A stretch of DNA of 64,000 nt from Tepidiforma bonchosmolovskayae (GTDB lineage Bacteria; Chloroflexota; Dehalococcoidia; Tepidiformales; Tepidiformaceae), in assembly GCF_008838325.1 (NCBI RefSeq), contig NZ_CP042829.1, positions 1,798,001-1,862,000 of the forward strand, in the 5' to 3' direction. This document shows positions 51,210-59,617 of this stretch, one piece after another. The first letter of the stretch is position 1. Each line of letters begins with the position of its first letter. The translations under genes were made by a program, and so were the position numbers. The notes beneath the pieces are model-generated. The model worked only from the letters and a program-made list of their open reading frames with translations. It did not search any database and was not told the DNA's origin.

Positions 51210-52469
51210 TTAGTCGCCGCCCAGCGGCCGCGGTAGCGCCGGCTCGGCGGCGGCACCCCGCAGCGGCAGCGACGCGGCCCACGCCCCCGCCACGATGACC
51301 AGCACCCCGGCCGCCATCACCACGAGCGTCTCCCGCTCCCCAATCCGGTCCGCCAGCGCCCCGAACGGGTACGCCGCCAGTCCGTTGACGCCCCACGCCA
51401 GCATCGTCAGCGACATCACCCGCCCGTGGTAGGCCGGCTCCGCCTCCCGCATCACGATCGCGTTGTTCAGCACCTGGAACGCTCCGGTCCCCGCGCCGAT
51501 CGCCAGCATCGCCAGCACCGCCACACCGAAGCTCGGCGCAGCCGCCAGCACCAGCAGCGAAAGCCCCAGCACCGCCCCGCCAGCCGCCATCAAGGACCAC
51601 GCGTGTCGGGAGCTCGCCGCACCCGCCACCGCGATGGAGACCGCAAAGCCGCTCGCCGCCCCGGCCGCCATCAGCAGCGCCATGTCCTTCGGCGGCCGGC
51701 CCAGCGCATTTTCGAGAAACCCGGGCAGCACCACGAAGTACGAAAACCCCGCCATGATCACGCCGATGAACGTCACCACGGCCAGCATCAGCCGCGGCCG
51801 CTCCCGGATGTGCCGCACCCCCAGCACCATGTCGTCCCGGAACGACCGCCCGCCCCGCGCCACCGCGCGCGACGGCGGCAGCATCGAAAGCGTCAGCACC
51901 ACGAAGATGAACAGCCCCGCCATGAACAGGTAGGTCCCGCCAGTCCCCACGAACGAGATGCCGATCAGGCCCGCCGCCACGAACGGCCCGATCACCCGCG
52001 TCAGCGTCATCCCAACCTGCTGCAGCGCAATCCCGTTCGGCAGGTCGTGCGGCGGCAGCAGCTCCCCGATCCACGCCTGCCGCGCCGGCCCGATGAACGA
52101 AAACACCGTCCCCATCACCAGCGTCGAAAGCGCCAGCAGCGGAATCGTGATCAGGTCGAACACGATCAGCAGGCCGACGGCCGCGAAATTCAGCCCGATA
52201 ATCGACTGCCCGATGAACAGCAGCCGCCGCTTCGGCAGCCGGTCCGCAGTCACACCTCCGAACGGCGAAACCACAATCGTCGCCAGCCCCATCCCCAGCG
52301 ACACGAACCCAACCGCCCCGTTCCGCCCGGTCAGCTCGAACGCAACAACCGCCTGCACCACCGACGACATCATGAAAGCGAGAAACGCCAGCGACGTCCC
52401 GATCCAGAGCACGCGGTAGTGCCGGTACCTGAGCGCCTTGAACGTCCGGGCAGCCCACGCCGAAATCAT
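51210..52469 (-). CDS. MFS transporter (EntS-like MFS_3 family)
   Basis: The 419-residue protein has twelve predicted membrane helices. Family motifs are an N-terminal FKALRYRHYRVLWIGTSLAF, the loop 2-3 motif GGVTADRLPKRRLLFIGQ, IGPARQAWIGELLPPHDLPN, and EPAYHGRVMSLTMLAWGVNG with GALADRIGERETLVV. This matches the enterobactin exporter-like group, so efflux of a small molecule is likely. The ATG at 52469 has TAGGAT (52482-52477) 7 bases upstream and no Shine-Dalgarno sequence. Confidence 0.9.
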   Translation of the reverse strand: MISAWAARTFKALRYRHYRVLWIGTSLAFLAFMMSSVVQAVVAFELTGRNGAVGFVSLGMGLATIVVSPFGGVTADRLPKRRLLFIGQSIIGLNFAAVGLLIVFDLITIPLLALSTLVMGTVFSFIGPARQAWIGELLPPHDLPNGIALQQVGMTLTRVIGPFVAAGLIGISFVGTGGTYLFMAGLFIFVVLTLSMLPPSRAVARGGRSFRDDMVLGVRHIRERPRLMLAVVTFIGVIMAGFSYFVVLPGFLENALGRPPKDMALLMAAGAASGFAVSIAVAGAASSRHAWSLMAAGGAVLGLSLLVLAAAPSFGVAVLAMLAIGAGTGAFQVLNNAIVMREAEPAYHGRVMSLTMLAWGVNGLAAYPFGALADRIGERETLVVMAAGVLVIVAGAWAASLPLRGAAAEPALPRPLGGD

Positions 52470-52528
52470 TCACCGCATCCTAACCGCATACGGGCCGCCC
52501 CCGCCACCTGTCACCCCGCCCGGGCGGG

Positions 52529-53740
52529 TCAGCCGAACGTCCCCGCTTCGATCCGCGCCTTCAGGGTCGCGAGGAACCGCCCGGCGTCGAGGCCGTCCAT
52601 CACCCGGTGGTCGAAGCTGAGGCACACATTCGCCACAGGCCGAACTGCAATCGCGTCCTCGCCTGTCACCACCGGCCGCCGCACGATCCGCTCCAGCGTT
52701 ACGATCGCCACCTGCGGCGGGTTCACGAGCGGCTTCGAAGCGATCGAACCAAACGCCCCGGTATTGTTCACCGTGAAGGTCCCGCCTTCCACGTCCCCCA
52801 CGCTCAGTCGCCGCTCCCGCGCCCGCGTCACGAGATCGTCCAGTCGCGCCGCGAGCCCCTCGATGCTCAGGCTGGCGGCGTCCTTGATGACCGGGACCAC
52901 CAGCCCCCAGTCCGTCGCGACCGCCACGCCGATATTGAGCTCCCGCGAGACCCGCAGCTCCCCCTGTTCGAACCGCGCATTCAGCACCGGGTGCTCCCGG
53001 AGCGCGCTGCACACCGCAGCGATGAACAGCGGCAGGGCGGTCACCTTGCGGCCCGCAATCCGCTGCTGCAGGGCATCCCGCCGGGCGAGGAGCGCCGTCA
53101 TCTCGACCTCCACCATCGTCCACGCCTGCGGGATCTCCCGGCTGGACCGCTCGAGGTTCTCCGCAATCGTCCGCCGCACCCCGGTGAGCGGCCCGCCCGG
53201 CGCTGGCCCCGCCCCGGCAGCCGCAACTGGCGGTGCGGGCGCCGCGGTGGGCGCTGCCTTTGCGCCCTGCGCCTGCCGCGCCGCGAACGCCTCCACATCC
53301 TTCCGCGTGACCCGGCCCCCCAGCCCGGTTCCCTGCACCTGCGAAAGGTCGATGCCATGCAGCTCGGCAAGCCGCTGGACCGCCGGCGAGTAGAATCGCC
53401 GCCGCGACGGGGCGCCTGTGCCGGCCGCCGCTCCCGCCTCCCCCGCCGGGGCCCCGGCTGCGGCAGAGGCCGGAGCATCCGCCGCCGGGCGGCCGGCCGG
53501 CACGCCGGCCTCCTCGATCTCGCAGAGCGGCGCCCCGACAGCCACGGTCTCGCCCTGGGGGACAAGGATCCGCACAAGCCGTCCTGCGACCGGCGAAGGA
53601 AGCTCCGCGGTCACCTTCTCGGTCTCGATTTCACAGATCGGTTCGTCGAGTTCGACGAGGTCGCCCTCGGCCTTCTTCCACGCAATGATCGTCCCCTCGG
53701 TCACGCTCTCACCGAGCTGTGGCATCGTCACGACCGTCAT
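52529..53740 (-). CDS. Dihydrolipoamide acyltransferase E2 of an alpha-ketoacid dehydrogenase
   Basis: The 403-residue protein has a lipoyl domain (MPQLGESVTEGTIIAWKKAE, lipoyl Lys42 in EIETEKVTAE), a Pro/Ala linker, and a peripheral-subunit-binding domain (FYSPAVQRLAELHGIDLSQV). The C-terminal catalytic domain has His378 in CLSFDHRVMDGLDAGRF. It accepts an acyl group from E1 and passes it to CoA. AAGGAGGG lies 5 bases before the ATG. It is the last gene of the E1alpha-E1beta-E2 operon; the E3 gene is not in the window. Pyruvate, branched-chain or acetoin specificity is unresolved. Confidence 0.9.
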   Translation of the reverse strand: MTVVTMPQLGESVTEGTIIAWKKAEGDLVELDEPICEIETEKVTAELPSPVAGRLVRILVPQGETVAVGAPLCEIEEAGVPAGRPAADAPASAAAGAPAGEAGAAAGTGAPSRRRFYSPAVQRLAELHGIDLSQVQGTGLGGRVTRKDVEAFAARQAQGAKAAPTAAPAPPVAAAGAGPAPGGPLTGVRRTIAENLERSSREIPQAWTMVEVEMTALLARRDALQQRIAGRKVTALPLFIAAVCSALREHPVLNARFEQGELRVSRELNIGVAVATDWGLVVPVIKDAASLSIEGLAARLDDLVTRARERRLSVGDVEGGTFTVNNTGAFGSIASKPLVNPPQVAIVTLERIVRRPVVTGEDAIAVRPVANVCLSFDHRVMDGLDAGRFLATLKARIEAGTFG

Positions 53741-53774
53741 GGTGCCCTCCTTCCAGGTATCGGCCGCTGCCCCC

Positions 53775-54752
53775 TCAGTACGCAGCCAGCTCGCGGGCCG
53801 CAGCCGCAATCCGCTCCCGGTCCGGCATGAAGAAGTGCTCCATCGCCGGGTGGTACGGCATCGACGGGATGTCCGGCCCGCACAGCCGGCGGATCGGAGC
53901 GTCCAGGTACTCGAACGCCTCCTCCGCAATTGTCGCGGCAATCTCCGCCCCGAATCCCCCGGTCAGCGTGTCTTCGTGCACGATGAGCACCTTCCCCGTC
54001 GCCTTTGCCGCCTCGCAGATCGTCTCCCGGTCGAGGGGTTGCACCGAGAGCAGGTCAACCACCGTGCACTCCACGCCTTCTGCCGCGAGCTGCTCGGCCG
54101 CCGCCAGGGCCTCATGGAGCATGAGCCCCCAGGCGATGATGGTCACATCTTCCCCGCGCCGCGCGATCCGTGAGCGCCCGATCCGCGTCTCTGCCGGCGC
54201 GCCGTCCACCTCCTGCCGGATCAGCCGGTAGGTTCGCTTATGCTCGAGGAACAGCACCGGGTTCGGGTCCTCGATCGCCGCCCGGAGCAACGACCGGTAA
54301 TCGGCCGGGAAGCTCGGCACCACCACCTTGATGCCGGGGATGTGCCCGTAAAACGCCTCGATGCTCTGGGAATGGTGCTGCCCGCCGTGCACCCCGCCGC
54401 CCCAGGGCGCCCGTACCACCATCGGCAGCCACGCGTCGCCGCACGTCCGGTAACACCACCGCGACGCCTCGCTGCACAGCTGGTCGAACCCCGCGTGGAT
54501 GAAATCCGCAAACTGGATCTCGGCCACCGGCCGCATCCCGTAATGCGCCAGCCCGATGCTCACGCCGATGATCGACGACTCCGCCAGCGGCGTGTCGATC
54601 ACCCGCCCGGGAAACCGCCCGGCCAGCCCGTCCGTCGCCCTGAATACCCCGCCAGCCTCCACGTCCTCGCCCAGGATGAGGACCCGGTCGTCCCGCTCCA
54701 TCGCCTCGGCAAGCGTCGTCCGCACGGCTTCCAGCACTGTCATCTCCGCCAT
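53775..54752 (-). CDS. Alpha-ketoacid dehydrogenase E1 beta subunit
   Basis: The 325-residue protein has the transketolase-like pyrimidine domain: EAMERDDRVLILGEDVEAGG, DTPLAESSIIGVSIGLAHYG, ADFIHAGFDQLCSEASRW, GGGVHGGQHHSQSIEAFYGH, and LEHKRTYRLIRQEV. The C-terminal domain starts VTIIAWGLMLHEAL. It forms the alpha2-beta2 heterotetramer with the upstream gene product. Its ATG shares one base with the E1 alpha stop. Confidence 0.92.
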   Translation of the reverse strand: MAEMTVLEAVRTTLAEAMERDDRVLILGEDVEAGGVFRATDGLAGRFPGRVIDTPLAESSIIGVSIGLAHYGMRPVAEIQFADFIHAGFDQLCSEASRWCYRTCGDAWLPMVVRAPWGGGVHGGQHHSQSIEAFYGHIPGIKVVVPSFPADYRSLLRAAIEDPNPVLFLEHKRTYRLIRQEVDGAPAETRIGRSRIARRGEDVTIIAWGLMLHEALAAAEQLAAEGVECTVVDLLSVQPLDRETICEAAKATGKVLIVHEDTLTGGFGAEIAATIAEEAFEYLDAPIRRLCGPDIPSMPYHPAMEHFFMPDRERIAAAARELAAY

Positions 54753-55774
54753 CAGTCCGCCTCCTTGAAGACGAACCCCAGCGCATCCTCAGGCGCCGGG
54801 TCGGGCTGCTGCAGGGCCCACTGCGCGGCCTCCCGCACCTCCTCCTGGACCGAGGTTTCGAGCTCCGCGAGTTGCGCCTCGGTCGCAGCGCCGTCTTCCA
54901 GCAGGCGGCCCCGCATCACCAGGATCGGGTCCTTTTTCGACCACTCCTCCAGTTCCGCCCGCGGCCGGTACCGCGTGTCGTCATCGTCGCTCGAATGGGG
55001 CCAGAGCCGGTAGCACTTCGCCTCAATCAGGTGGGGGCCGCCGCCACGCCGCGTCTGGTCCGCTGCCGCCTTCACCGTCTGGTACACCGCCACAGCGTCC
55101 ATCCCGTCCACCACCGCCCCGTGCATCCCGTACCCCCGCGCCCGGTCGGCCACATGCTCCACGGCCATCTCCTTCTCGGTCCGCTCCGAGATCGCATACC
55201 CGTTGTTCTCCACGAAGAAAATCACGGGCAGCCGGTGGATTGATGCGAAATTCAGCGCCTCATGAAAGTCGCCCCGGCTCGTACTCCCCTCGCCGCACGA
55301 CGCGAAGACGACCAGCTCCTCGCCCCGGAGCCGTGCACCGAGCGCGATGCCCGCCGCGTGCAGCAGCTGCGTCGCCACCACGCTCGATTGCGTCACGATC
55401 CTGCGGCTCCGGTTGCCCCAGTGGGCCGGCATCTGCCGCCCGTGACTGTTCGGGTCGTCCCGCTTGCCCAGGGCGTTCAGCATCGCCTCGCGGGCGGTCA
55501 TCCCGAAGACGAGGTTCACCGCGAGGTCCCGGTAGTATGGCGCCACATGGTCGATGCCGGGCCTGAGCGCCATCGCCGCTCCAACCTGGGCTGCCTCCTG
55601 CCCTGCCCCGGCAATCACGAACGCCGCCAGGCCCTGCCGCTGGAGCGTCATCATCCGCTCATCAAGCCGCCGTGCGAGCACCATGAAGCGGTACATCTCC
55701 AGGAGCTGCTCGCGAGTCAGGGGATAGCCGGGGTGCGTGCCTCCGCCGGTTTCGGGGTTCGCCATCGAGGTCAC
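54752..55774 (-). CDS. Alpha-ketoacid dehydrogenase E1 alpha subunit
   Basis: The 340-residue thiamine diphosphate subunit has YRFMVLARRLDERMMTLQRQ, AGAGQEAAQVGAAMALRPG, and the TPP motif VVFASCGEGSTSRGDFHEAL ending VIFFVENNGYAIS (GEG in place of GDG). The sequence is nearer to branched-chain or acetoin types than to classical pyruvate E1 alpha. The GTG at 55774 is chosen because AAGGAGGTGATC (55788-55777) ends 2 bases before it with a perfect 12-base match to the usual 16S rRNA tail. An ATG at 55765 would be spaced badly. Confidence 0.92.
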   Translation of the reverse strand: MTSMANPETGGGTHPGYPLTREQLLEMYRFMVLARRLDERMMTLQRQGLAAFVIAGAGQEAAQVGAAMALRPGIDHVAPYYRDLAVNLVFGMTAREAMLNALGKRDDPNSHGRQMPAHWGNRSRRIVTQSSVVATQLLHAAGIALGARLRGEELVVFASCGEGSTSRGDFHEALNFASIHRLPVIFFVENNGYAISERTEKEMAVEHVADRARGYGMHGAVVDGMDAVAVYQTVKAAADQTRRGGGPHLIEAKCYRLWPHSSDDDDTRYRPRAELEEWSKKDPILVMRGRLLEDGAATEAQLAELETSVQEEVREAAQWALQQPDPAPEDALGFVFKEAD

Positions 55775-55776
55775 CC

Positions 55777-55788
55777 GATCACCTCCTT
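55777..55788 (-). promoter_or_regulatory. Full-length Shine-Dalgarno sequence for E1 alpha
   Basis: AAGGAGGTGATC is fully complementary to the common 3' tail of bacterial 16S rRNA (GATCACCTCCTT). GGAGG lies 7 bases before the GTG at 55774. It is the strongest ribosome-binding site in the window and decides the start. Confidence 0.85.
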
Positions 55789-55857
55789 CGCCCCGGCGTA
55801 TGCCCGCCGGTGCGCAGCCATCACCACCCGCAATCCTACACCCGTGCGCAAGGCCCG

Positions 55858-57117
55858 CTAGACGAACCCCCGAAGCTGGATCGCCCGCGCAACCCGCTCC
55901 AGTCCGATGTCGAACGCCGCCTCCCGCGGCTGGGTGCCGTCCCTCGCAGCCCGCGTCATCAGCTCGTCGAAGGTCGCCACCATCCGCTTCTCGAGCTCAT
56001 CCAGCACCCGCTCGAGCGGCCAGCGGAACTGCTGGATGTTCTGCGTCCACTCGAAGTACGAGACGGTCACGCCCCCCGCATTTGCCAGGATGTCCGGCAG
56101 CACCAGCACCTTCTTCGCCCGCAGGATGGCGTCCCCCGCCGGCGTCACCGGGTGGTTCGCCGCCTCCACCACCACCCGCGCCTTCACCCGCGCCGCGTTC
56201 TCCTCCGTAATCACCTCGCCGATCGCCGCCGGCACGAGGTAGTCGCAGTCGAGCTCGAGCAACGCTTCGTTGGTAATCGGCTCCGCCGGCTCGAATCCCG
56301 CCACGCTCCCGGCCACCGCAAACCACCGGTCGAGCGCCGCGATATCGATCCCGTCCGGGTTCCAGATGCCCCCCTTCACGTCGCTCACCGCAATCACCCG
56401 GAAGCCCATCTCGCTCGCGATCCGCGCCGTCCAACTGCCGACATTGCCGTACCCCTGGATCGCCACCCGGATATCCTGCGGCGCCACCCGCTCCATCCGG
56501 GCCAGCTCCCGCATGCAGATCGCCACGCCGCGCCCCGTCGCCTGGTCGCGCCCGTAGCTGCCCCCCAGCTCGACCGGCTTCCCCGTCACAATCCCCGGGG
56601 TATAGCCGTACCGCGCCCCGTAGGCATCCATCATCCACGCCATCGTCTGCTGGTTCGTGCCCATGTCCGGCGCAGGGATATCCCGGTTCACCCCGAGCAC
56701 CATCCCGATGTGCTGGGTGTACGTCCGGGTCAGCCGGTTCAGCTCCGTTTCGCTCATGTGCGTCGGGTCGCACATCACCCCGCCCTTGGCGCCCCCGAAC
56801 GGCAGGTCCATCAGCGCGCACTTGTACGTCATCAGCATCGCCAGCGCCCGCACCTCGTCCAGGTCGGCCTTCGGGTGAAACCGCACGCCCCCCTTGTACG
56901 GCCCGCGGGCGCCGTTGTGCTGCACCCGGTACCCTTCGAAAATCCGCAGCGTCCGGTCGTCCATCCGCACCGGAACCTGCGCCCGAACCTCCCGCCACGA
57001 CGTCCGCAGCAGGTCCACCACCTCCGGCGGCGTCCGCAGCCGGTCGGCCGCCGCAATCACGCTCTGCAGCACCGATTCCGTCGGCGAAACATGCCGCGGT
57101 TCGCTCGTCGTCGTCAT
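55858..57117 (-). CDS. gdhA: Glutamate dehydrogenase
   Basis: The 419-residue enzyme has the glutamate/leucine dehydrogenase N-terminal domain (IFEGYRVQHNGARGPYKGGV, RFHPKADLDEVRALAMLMTY, catalytic Lys in LPFGGAKGGV). The Rossmann domain has AIQGYGNVGSWTARIASEMG and LVPAAIGEVITEENAARVKA, with EAANHPVTPAGDAIL. The length and motifs fit the hexameric NAD-type enzymes of Bacillus and archaea. It links 2-oxoglutarate and glutamate. The ATG at 57117 follows GGGAGG by 7 bases; the alternative ATG at 57132 overlaps that site. Confidence 0.92.
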   Translation of the reverse strand: MTTTSEPRHVSPTESVLQSVIAAADRLRTPPEVVDLLRTSWREVRAQVPVRMDDRTLRIFEGYRVQHNGARGPYKGGVRFHPKADLDEVRALAMLMTYKCALMDLPFGGAKGGVMCDPTHMSETELNRLTRTYTQHIGMVLGVNRDIPAPDMGTNQQTMAWMMDAYGARYGYTPGIVTGKPVELGGSYGRDQATGRGVAICMRELARMERVAPQDIRVAIQGYGNVGSWTARIASEMGFRVIAVSDVKGGIWNPDGIDIAALDRWFAVAGSVAGFEPAEPITNEALLELDCDYLVPAAIGEVITEENAARVKARVVVEAANHPVTPAGDAILRAKKVLVLPDILANAGGVTVSYFEWTQNIQQFRWPLERVLDELEKRMVATFDELMTRAARDGTQPREAAFDIGLERVARAIQLRGFV

Positions 57118-57200
57118 ATCTGCGCCTCCCATGGTCAGGGTCGCGCGAAGCCTACACCCCGGCTCGCGTTCCCGCTGTCACCACGCCAAACTTGTCGGCT

Positions 57201-58193
57201 ATGGGCCACGTCTTCATTACCCGGGCAATCCCCGGCAACGCCGTCGCGCAGCTCGAAGCCGCCGGCCACACCGTCGAAGTCTGGCCCGGCGAACTCCCGC
57301 CCCCTCCGGAAGCGCTCGCGGCAGCCCTGGCCCGCAGCGACGCCGTCATGACCATGGTCGTCGACCGCATGACCCCCGCCATGCTTGCCGCGGCGCCCCG
57401 CCTCCGCATCGTCGCCAACATGGCCGTCGGCTACGACAACATCGACCCTGCCGCCGCGGCCGAAGCCGGCGTGTGGGTCACGAACACCCCCGGCGTCCTC
57501 GCCGAGACGACCGCCGACCTCGCCTTCGCCCTCCTCCTCGCCGCCGCCCGCCGCGTCGTCGAAGCCGACCGCGACACCCGCGCCGGCGGCTGGAAGACCT
57601 GGTCGCCCACGGCATTCCTCGGCACCGACCTCTTCGGCGCCACCCTCGGCATTGTCGGGCTCGGCGAAATCGGCGAGGCCGTCGCCCGCCGCGCCCGCGG
57701 CTTCCGCATGCGCATCCTCTACCACTCCCGCACCCGCAAGCCCGCCCTCGAAGCTGACTTGGGCCTTGAATTTCGCGACCTCCACAGCCTCCTGGCCGAT
57801 TCCGATTTCGTCTCGCTCCACACGCCGCTCACGCCCCAGACCCGGCACCTCCTCGGCCCCGCGGCCTTCGCCGCCATGAAACCCGGCGCCATCCTCGTCA
57901 ACACCGCGCGCGGCGGCATCGTCGACCAGGACGCCCTCGTCGAAGCCCTCCGCAGCGGCAGCCTCGGCGGCGCCGCCCTCGATGTCACCGACCCCGAGCC
58001 CCTCCCCCTCAGCCACCCCCTCTACAGCTTCCCGAACGTCATCATCACACCGCACATCGGCAGCGCCAGCCGCGCCACCCGGGCACGCATGGCAGAGATG
58101 GCCGCGGCCAACATCCTCGCGGTCCTGGCCGGCAGCGAACCGCCCAACCCCGTCAACCGCCCGCCGCACCCGCGTTCGCAACTTGACACATAA
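57201..58193 (+). CDS. D-2-hydroxyacid dehydrogenase (glyoxylate/hydroxypyruvate reductase type)
   Basis: The 330-residue enzyme has VANMAVGYDNIDPAAAAEAG and the NAD-binding LGIVGLGEIGEAVARRARGF. The catalytic Arg is in LVNTARGGIVDQDALV, the Glu in DVTDPEPLP, and the His in ITPHIGSASRATRARMAEMA. This is closest to the GyaR/GRHPR branch that reduces glyoxylate or hydroxypyruvate. There is no Shine-Dalgarno sequence before the ATG at 57201; TTG at 57192 is an alternative start. It is divergent from glutamate dehydrogenase. Confidence 0.9.
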   Translation: MGHVFITRAIPGNAVAQLEAAGHTVEVWPGELPPPPEALAAALARSDAVMTMVVDRMTPAMLAAAPRLRIVANMAVGYDNIDPAAAAEAGVWVTNTPGVLAETTADLAFALLLAAARRVVEADRDTRAGGWKTWSPTAFLGTDLFGATLGIVGLGEIGEAVARRARGFRMRILYHSRTRKPALEADLGLEFRDLHSLLADSDFVSLHTPLTPQTRHLLGPAAFAAMKPGAILVNTARGGIVDQDALVEALRSGSLGGAALDVTDPEPLPLSHPLYSFPNVIITPHIGSASRATRARMAEMAAANILAVLAGSEPPNPVNRPPHPRSQLDT

Positions 58194-58270
58194 CCCTGTA
58201 CGAACGAAAAAAGAGCCTTACATAGCGTGCACATTCGCGGCCGCTCCTCCCAGCTTCCCCGGGGTGCCCC

Positions 58271-58918
58271 TTGAGCAAATCCTCCAAAGCGCCAGGCAAC
58301 CTCTGGCTCGCCGAAGAACTCTGGAAACTCGATGCCATCGAATTCGGCGATTTCACCCTCGGGCGCACCGCCGTCCATTCCCCCATCTACATCAACCTCC
58401 GCCGGCTCATCTCCAACCCGAAGGCACTCAACCGATGCGCGCGCATCATCAAAGAGGAGCTCGAAGCCCTCATGTCGATGCGCAACCCCCACGTCCACCC
58501 CTTCACCCTCGTCGCCGGCGTCCCCTTCGGCGGCCTCCACGTCGCCACCGCCTTCTCCCTCCTCGCCAACGTCCCCATGATCTACATCCACCCGCCCCAA
58601 ACCGATAAGGCCGACGTCATCGAGGGGATCTACGTCCGCGGCCAGAGCTGCCTCATCATCGACGACCTCATCACCGGCGGCGGCTCCATCCTCCAGACCG
58701 CTGCGACCCTTGAGTCTGCCGGCCTCGTCGTCCGTGACGCCGTCACCCTCATCGACCGCCAGGAAGGGGGCCGCCAGGCGCTCAAGGCCGCCGGCATCAA
58801 CCTCGTCTCCATCCTCACGCTCGAGCAGATCGCCAACTACCTCATGTCGGCCGGCCACATCACCGAAGACCAGTACCGCGCCACCATGGACTACCTCGCC
58901 TCCCGCAACGGCGGCTGA
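58271..58918 (+). CDS. pyrE: Orotate phosphoribosyltransferase-like protein
   Basis: The 215-residue phosphoribosyltransferase has IEFGDFTLGRTAVHSPIYIN, VAGVPFGGLHVATAFSLLAN, and the PRPP loop CLIIDDLITGGGSILQTAAT, followed by DAVTLIDRQEGGRQALKAAG. These match OPRTase, which adds PRPP to orotate in pyrimidine synthesis; the GGG in place of TGG in the loop is a small deviation. It starts with TTG and has a weak Shine-Dalgarno sequence. A TTGACA at 58183-58188 lies in the end of the preceding gene. Confidence 0.85.
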   Translation: MSKSSKAPGNLWLAEELWKLDAIEFGDFTLGRTAVHSPIYINLRRLISNPKALNRCARIIKEELEALMSMRNPHVHPFTLVAGVPFGGLHVATAFSLLANVPMIYIHPPQTDKADVIEGIYVRGQSCLIIDDLITGGGSILQTAATLESAGLVVRDAVTLIDRQEGGRQALKAAGINLVSILTLEQIANYLMSAGHITEDQYRATMDYLASRNGG

Positions 58919-58952
58919 CCCCGGCAGGTGCCCGCCCTCACCCGGCCCTTCC

Positions 58953-58988
58953 CCCGGTAAAGGCGCGTCACCTTTTGCCTTCCCCGGG
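58953..58988 (+). terminator. Interrupted hairpin after the pyrE-like gene
   Basis: CCCGG (58953-58957) pairs with CCGGG (58984-58988) and AAGGC (58960-58964) with GCCTT (58977-58981), with small internal loops. It lies between the pyrE-like stop and the TACAGT (58996-59001) that may start sigma-factor transcription. There is no T-run, so terminator function is inferred from place. Confidence 0.4.
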
Positions 58989-59011
58989 CCATACGTACAG
59001 TGAATCCCGCT

Positions 59012-59617
59012 GTGCGCGAATCCGGGGAACGCGACCATGACCACCCGGCCGGCCATGCCGATGACGCTGAACTGGCAGCCCGCGCTGCCCGGCGTGACCC
59101 TGCCGCCTGGGAATCCCTCTTCGAGCGCCACTACCGCTCCATCTACACCTACCTCCGCTTCCGCCTCGCCAATCCCCACGAAGCCGAAGACCTCGCCGCG
59201 CAGGTCTTCGAAACCGCCTATGCCCGCGCCGACACCTTCGACTACCGCGGCGTACCCATCCAGGCCTGGCTCCTCGCCATCGCCCGCAACCTCGCACGCG
59301 ACGTCATCAAGAAACGCATCCGCCGCGGGCCTTCCGATGACCTCGAAGCGGCCGACCTCGCCGGCCAGCTCGCCGAGGCCGACCCTGCGCCCGCCGTCCA
59401 CCTCCGCAGCGACCTCGCCCGCGCCCTCGCCGAACTCACCGAAGACCAGCGCGAGGTGGTCCGGCTCCGCTTCATCCTCGATAAGTCCGTCGCCGAAACG
59501 GCCATCCTCATGGAGCGCTCCGAAGACGCGGTCAAGAACCTTCAGCGGCGCGCCCTCGCTGCCCTCCAGCGCGCCCTCGGCGGCGAACACTACCTCAGCG
59601 GAGGCGGTGCATCGTGA
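59012..59617 (+). CDS. ECF-type RNA polymerase sigma factor
   Basis: The 201-residue protein has region 2 (WESLFERHYRSIYTYLRFRL, EAEDLAAQVFETAYARADTF, IQAWLLAIARNLARDVIKKR) and region 4 (ALAELTEDQREVVRLRFILD, SVAETAILMERSEDAVKNLQ, RRALAALQRAL). Such factors direct stress or envelope regulons. The start is uncertain: GTG at 59012 lies 10 bases after TACAGT, and GTG at 59000 overlaps that hexamer. The downstream gene overlaps by 4 bases and is probably its anti-sigma partner. Confidence 0.87.
   Translation: MRESGERDHDHPAGHADDAELAARAARRDPAAWESLFERHYRSIYTYLRFRLANPHEAEDLAAQVFETAYARADTFDYRGVPIQAWLLAIARNLARDVIKKRIRRGPSDDLEAADLAGQLAEADPAPAVHLRSDLARALAELTEDQREVVRLRFILDKSVAETAILMERSEDAVKNLQRRALAALQRALGGEHYLSGGGAS

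Noticed and set aside
58173-58206. Inverted CGTTCG/CGAACG around TTGACA upstream of the pyrE-like gene
   Set aside because: Only six bases per arm, partly inside the preceding gene, with no -10 at proper spacing. It does not match a LexA box.
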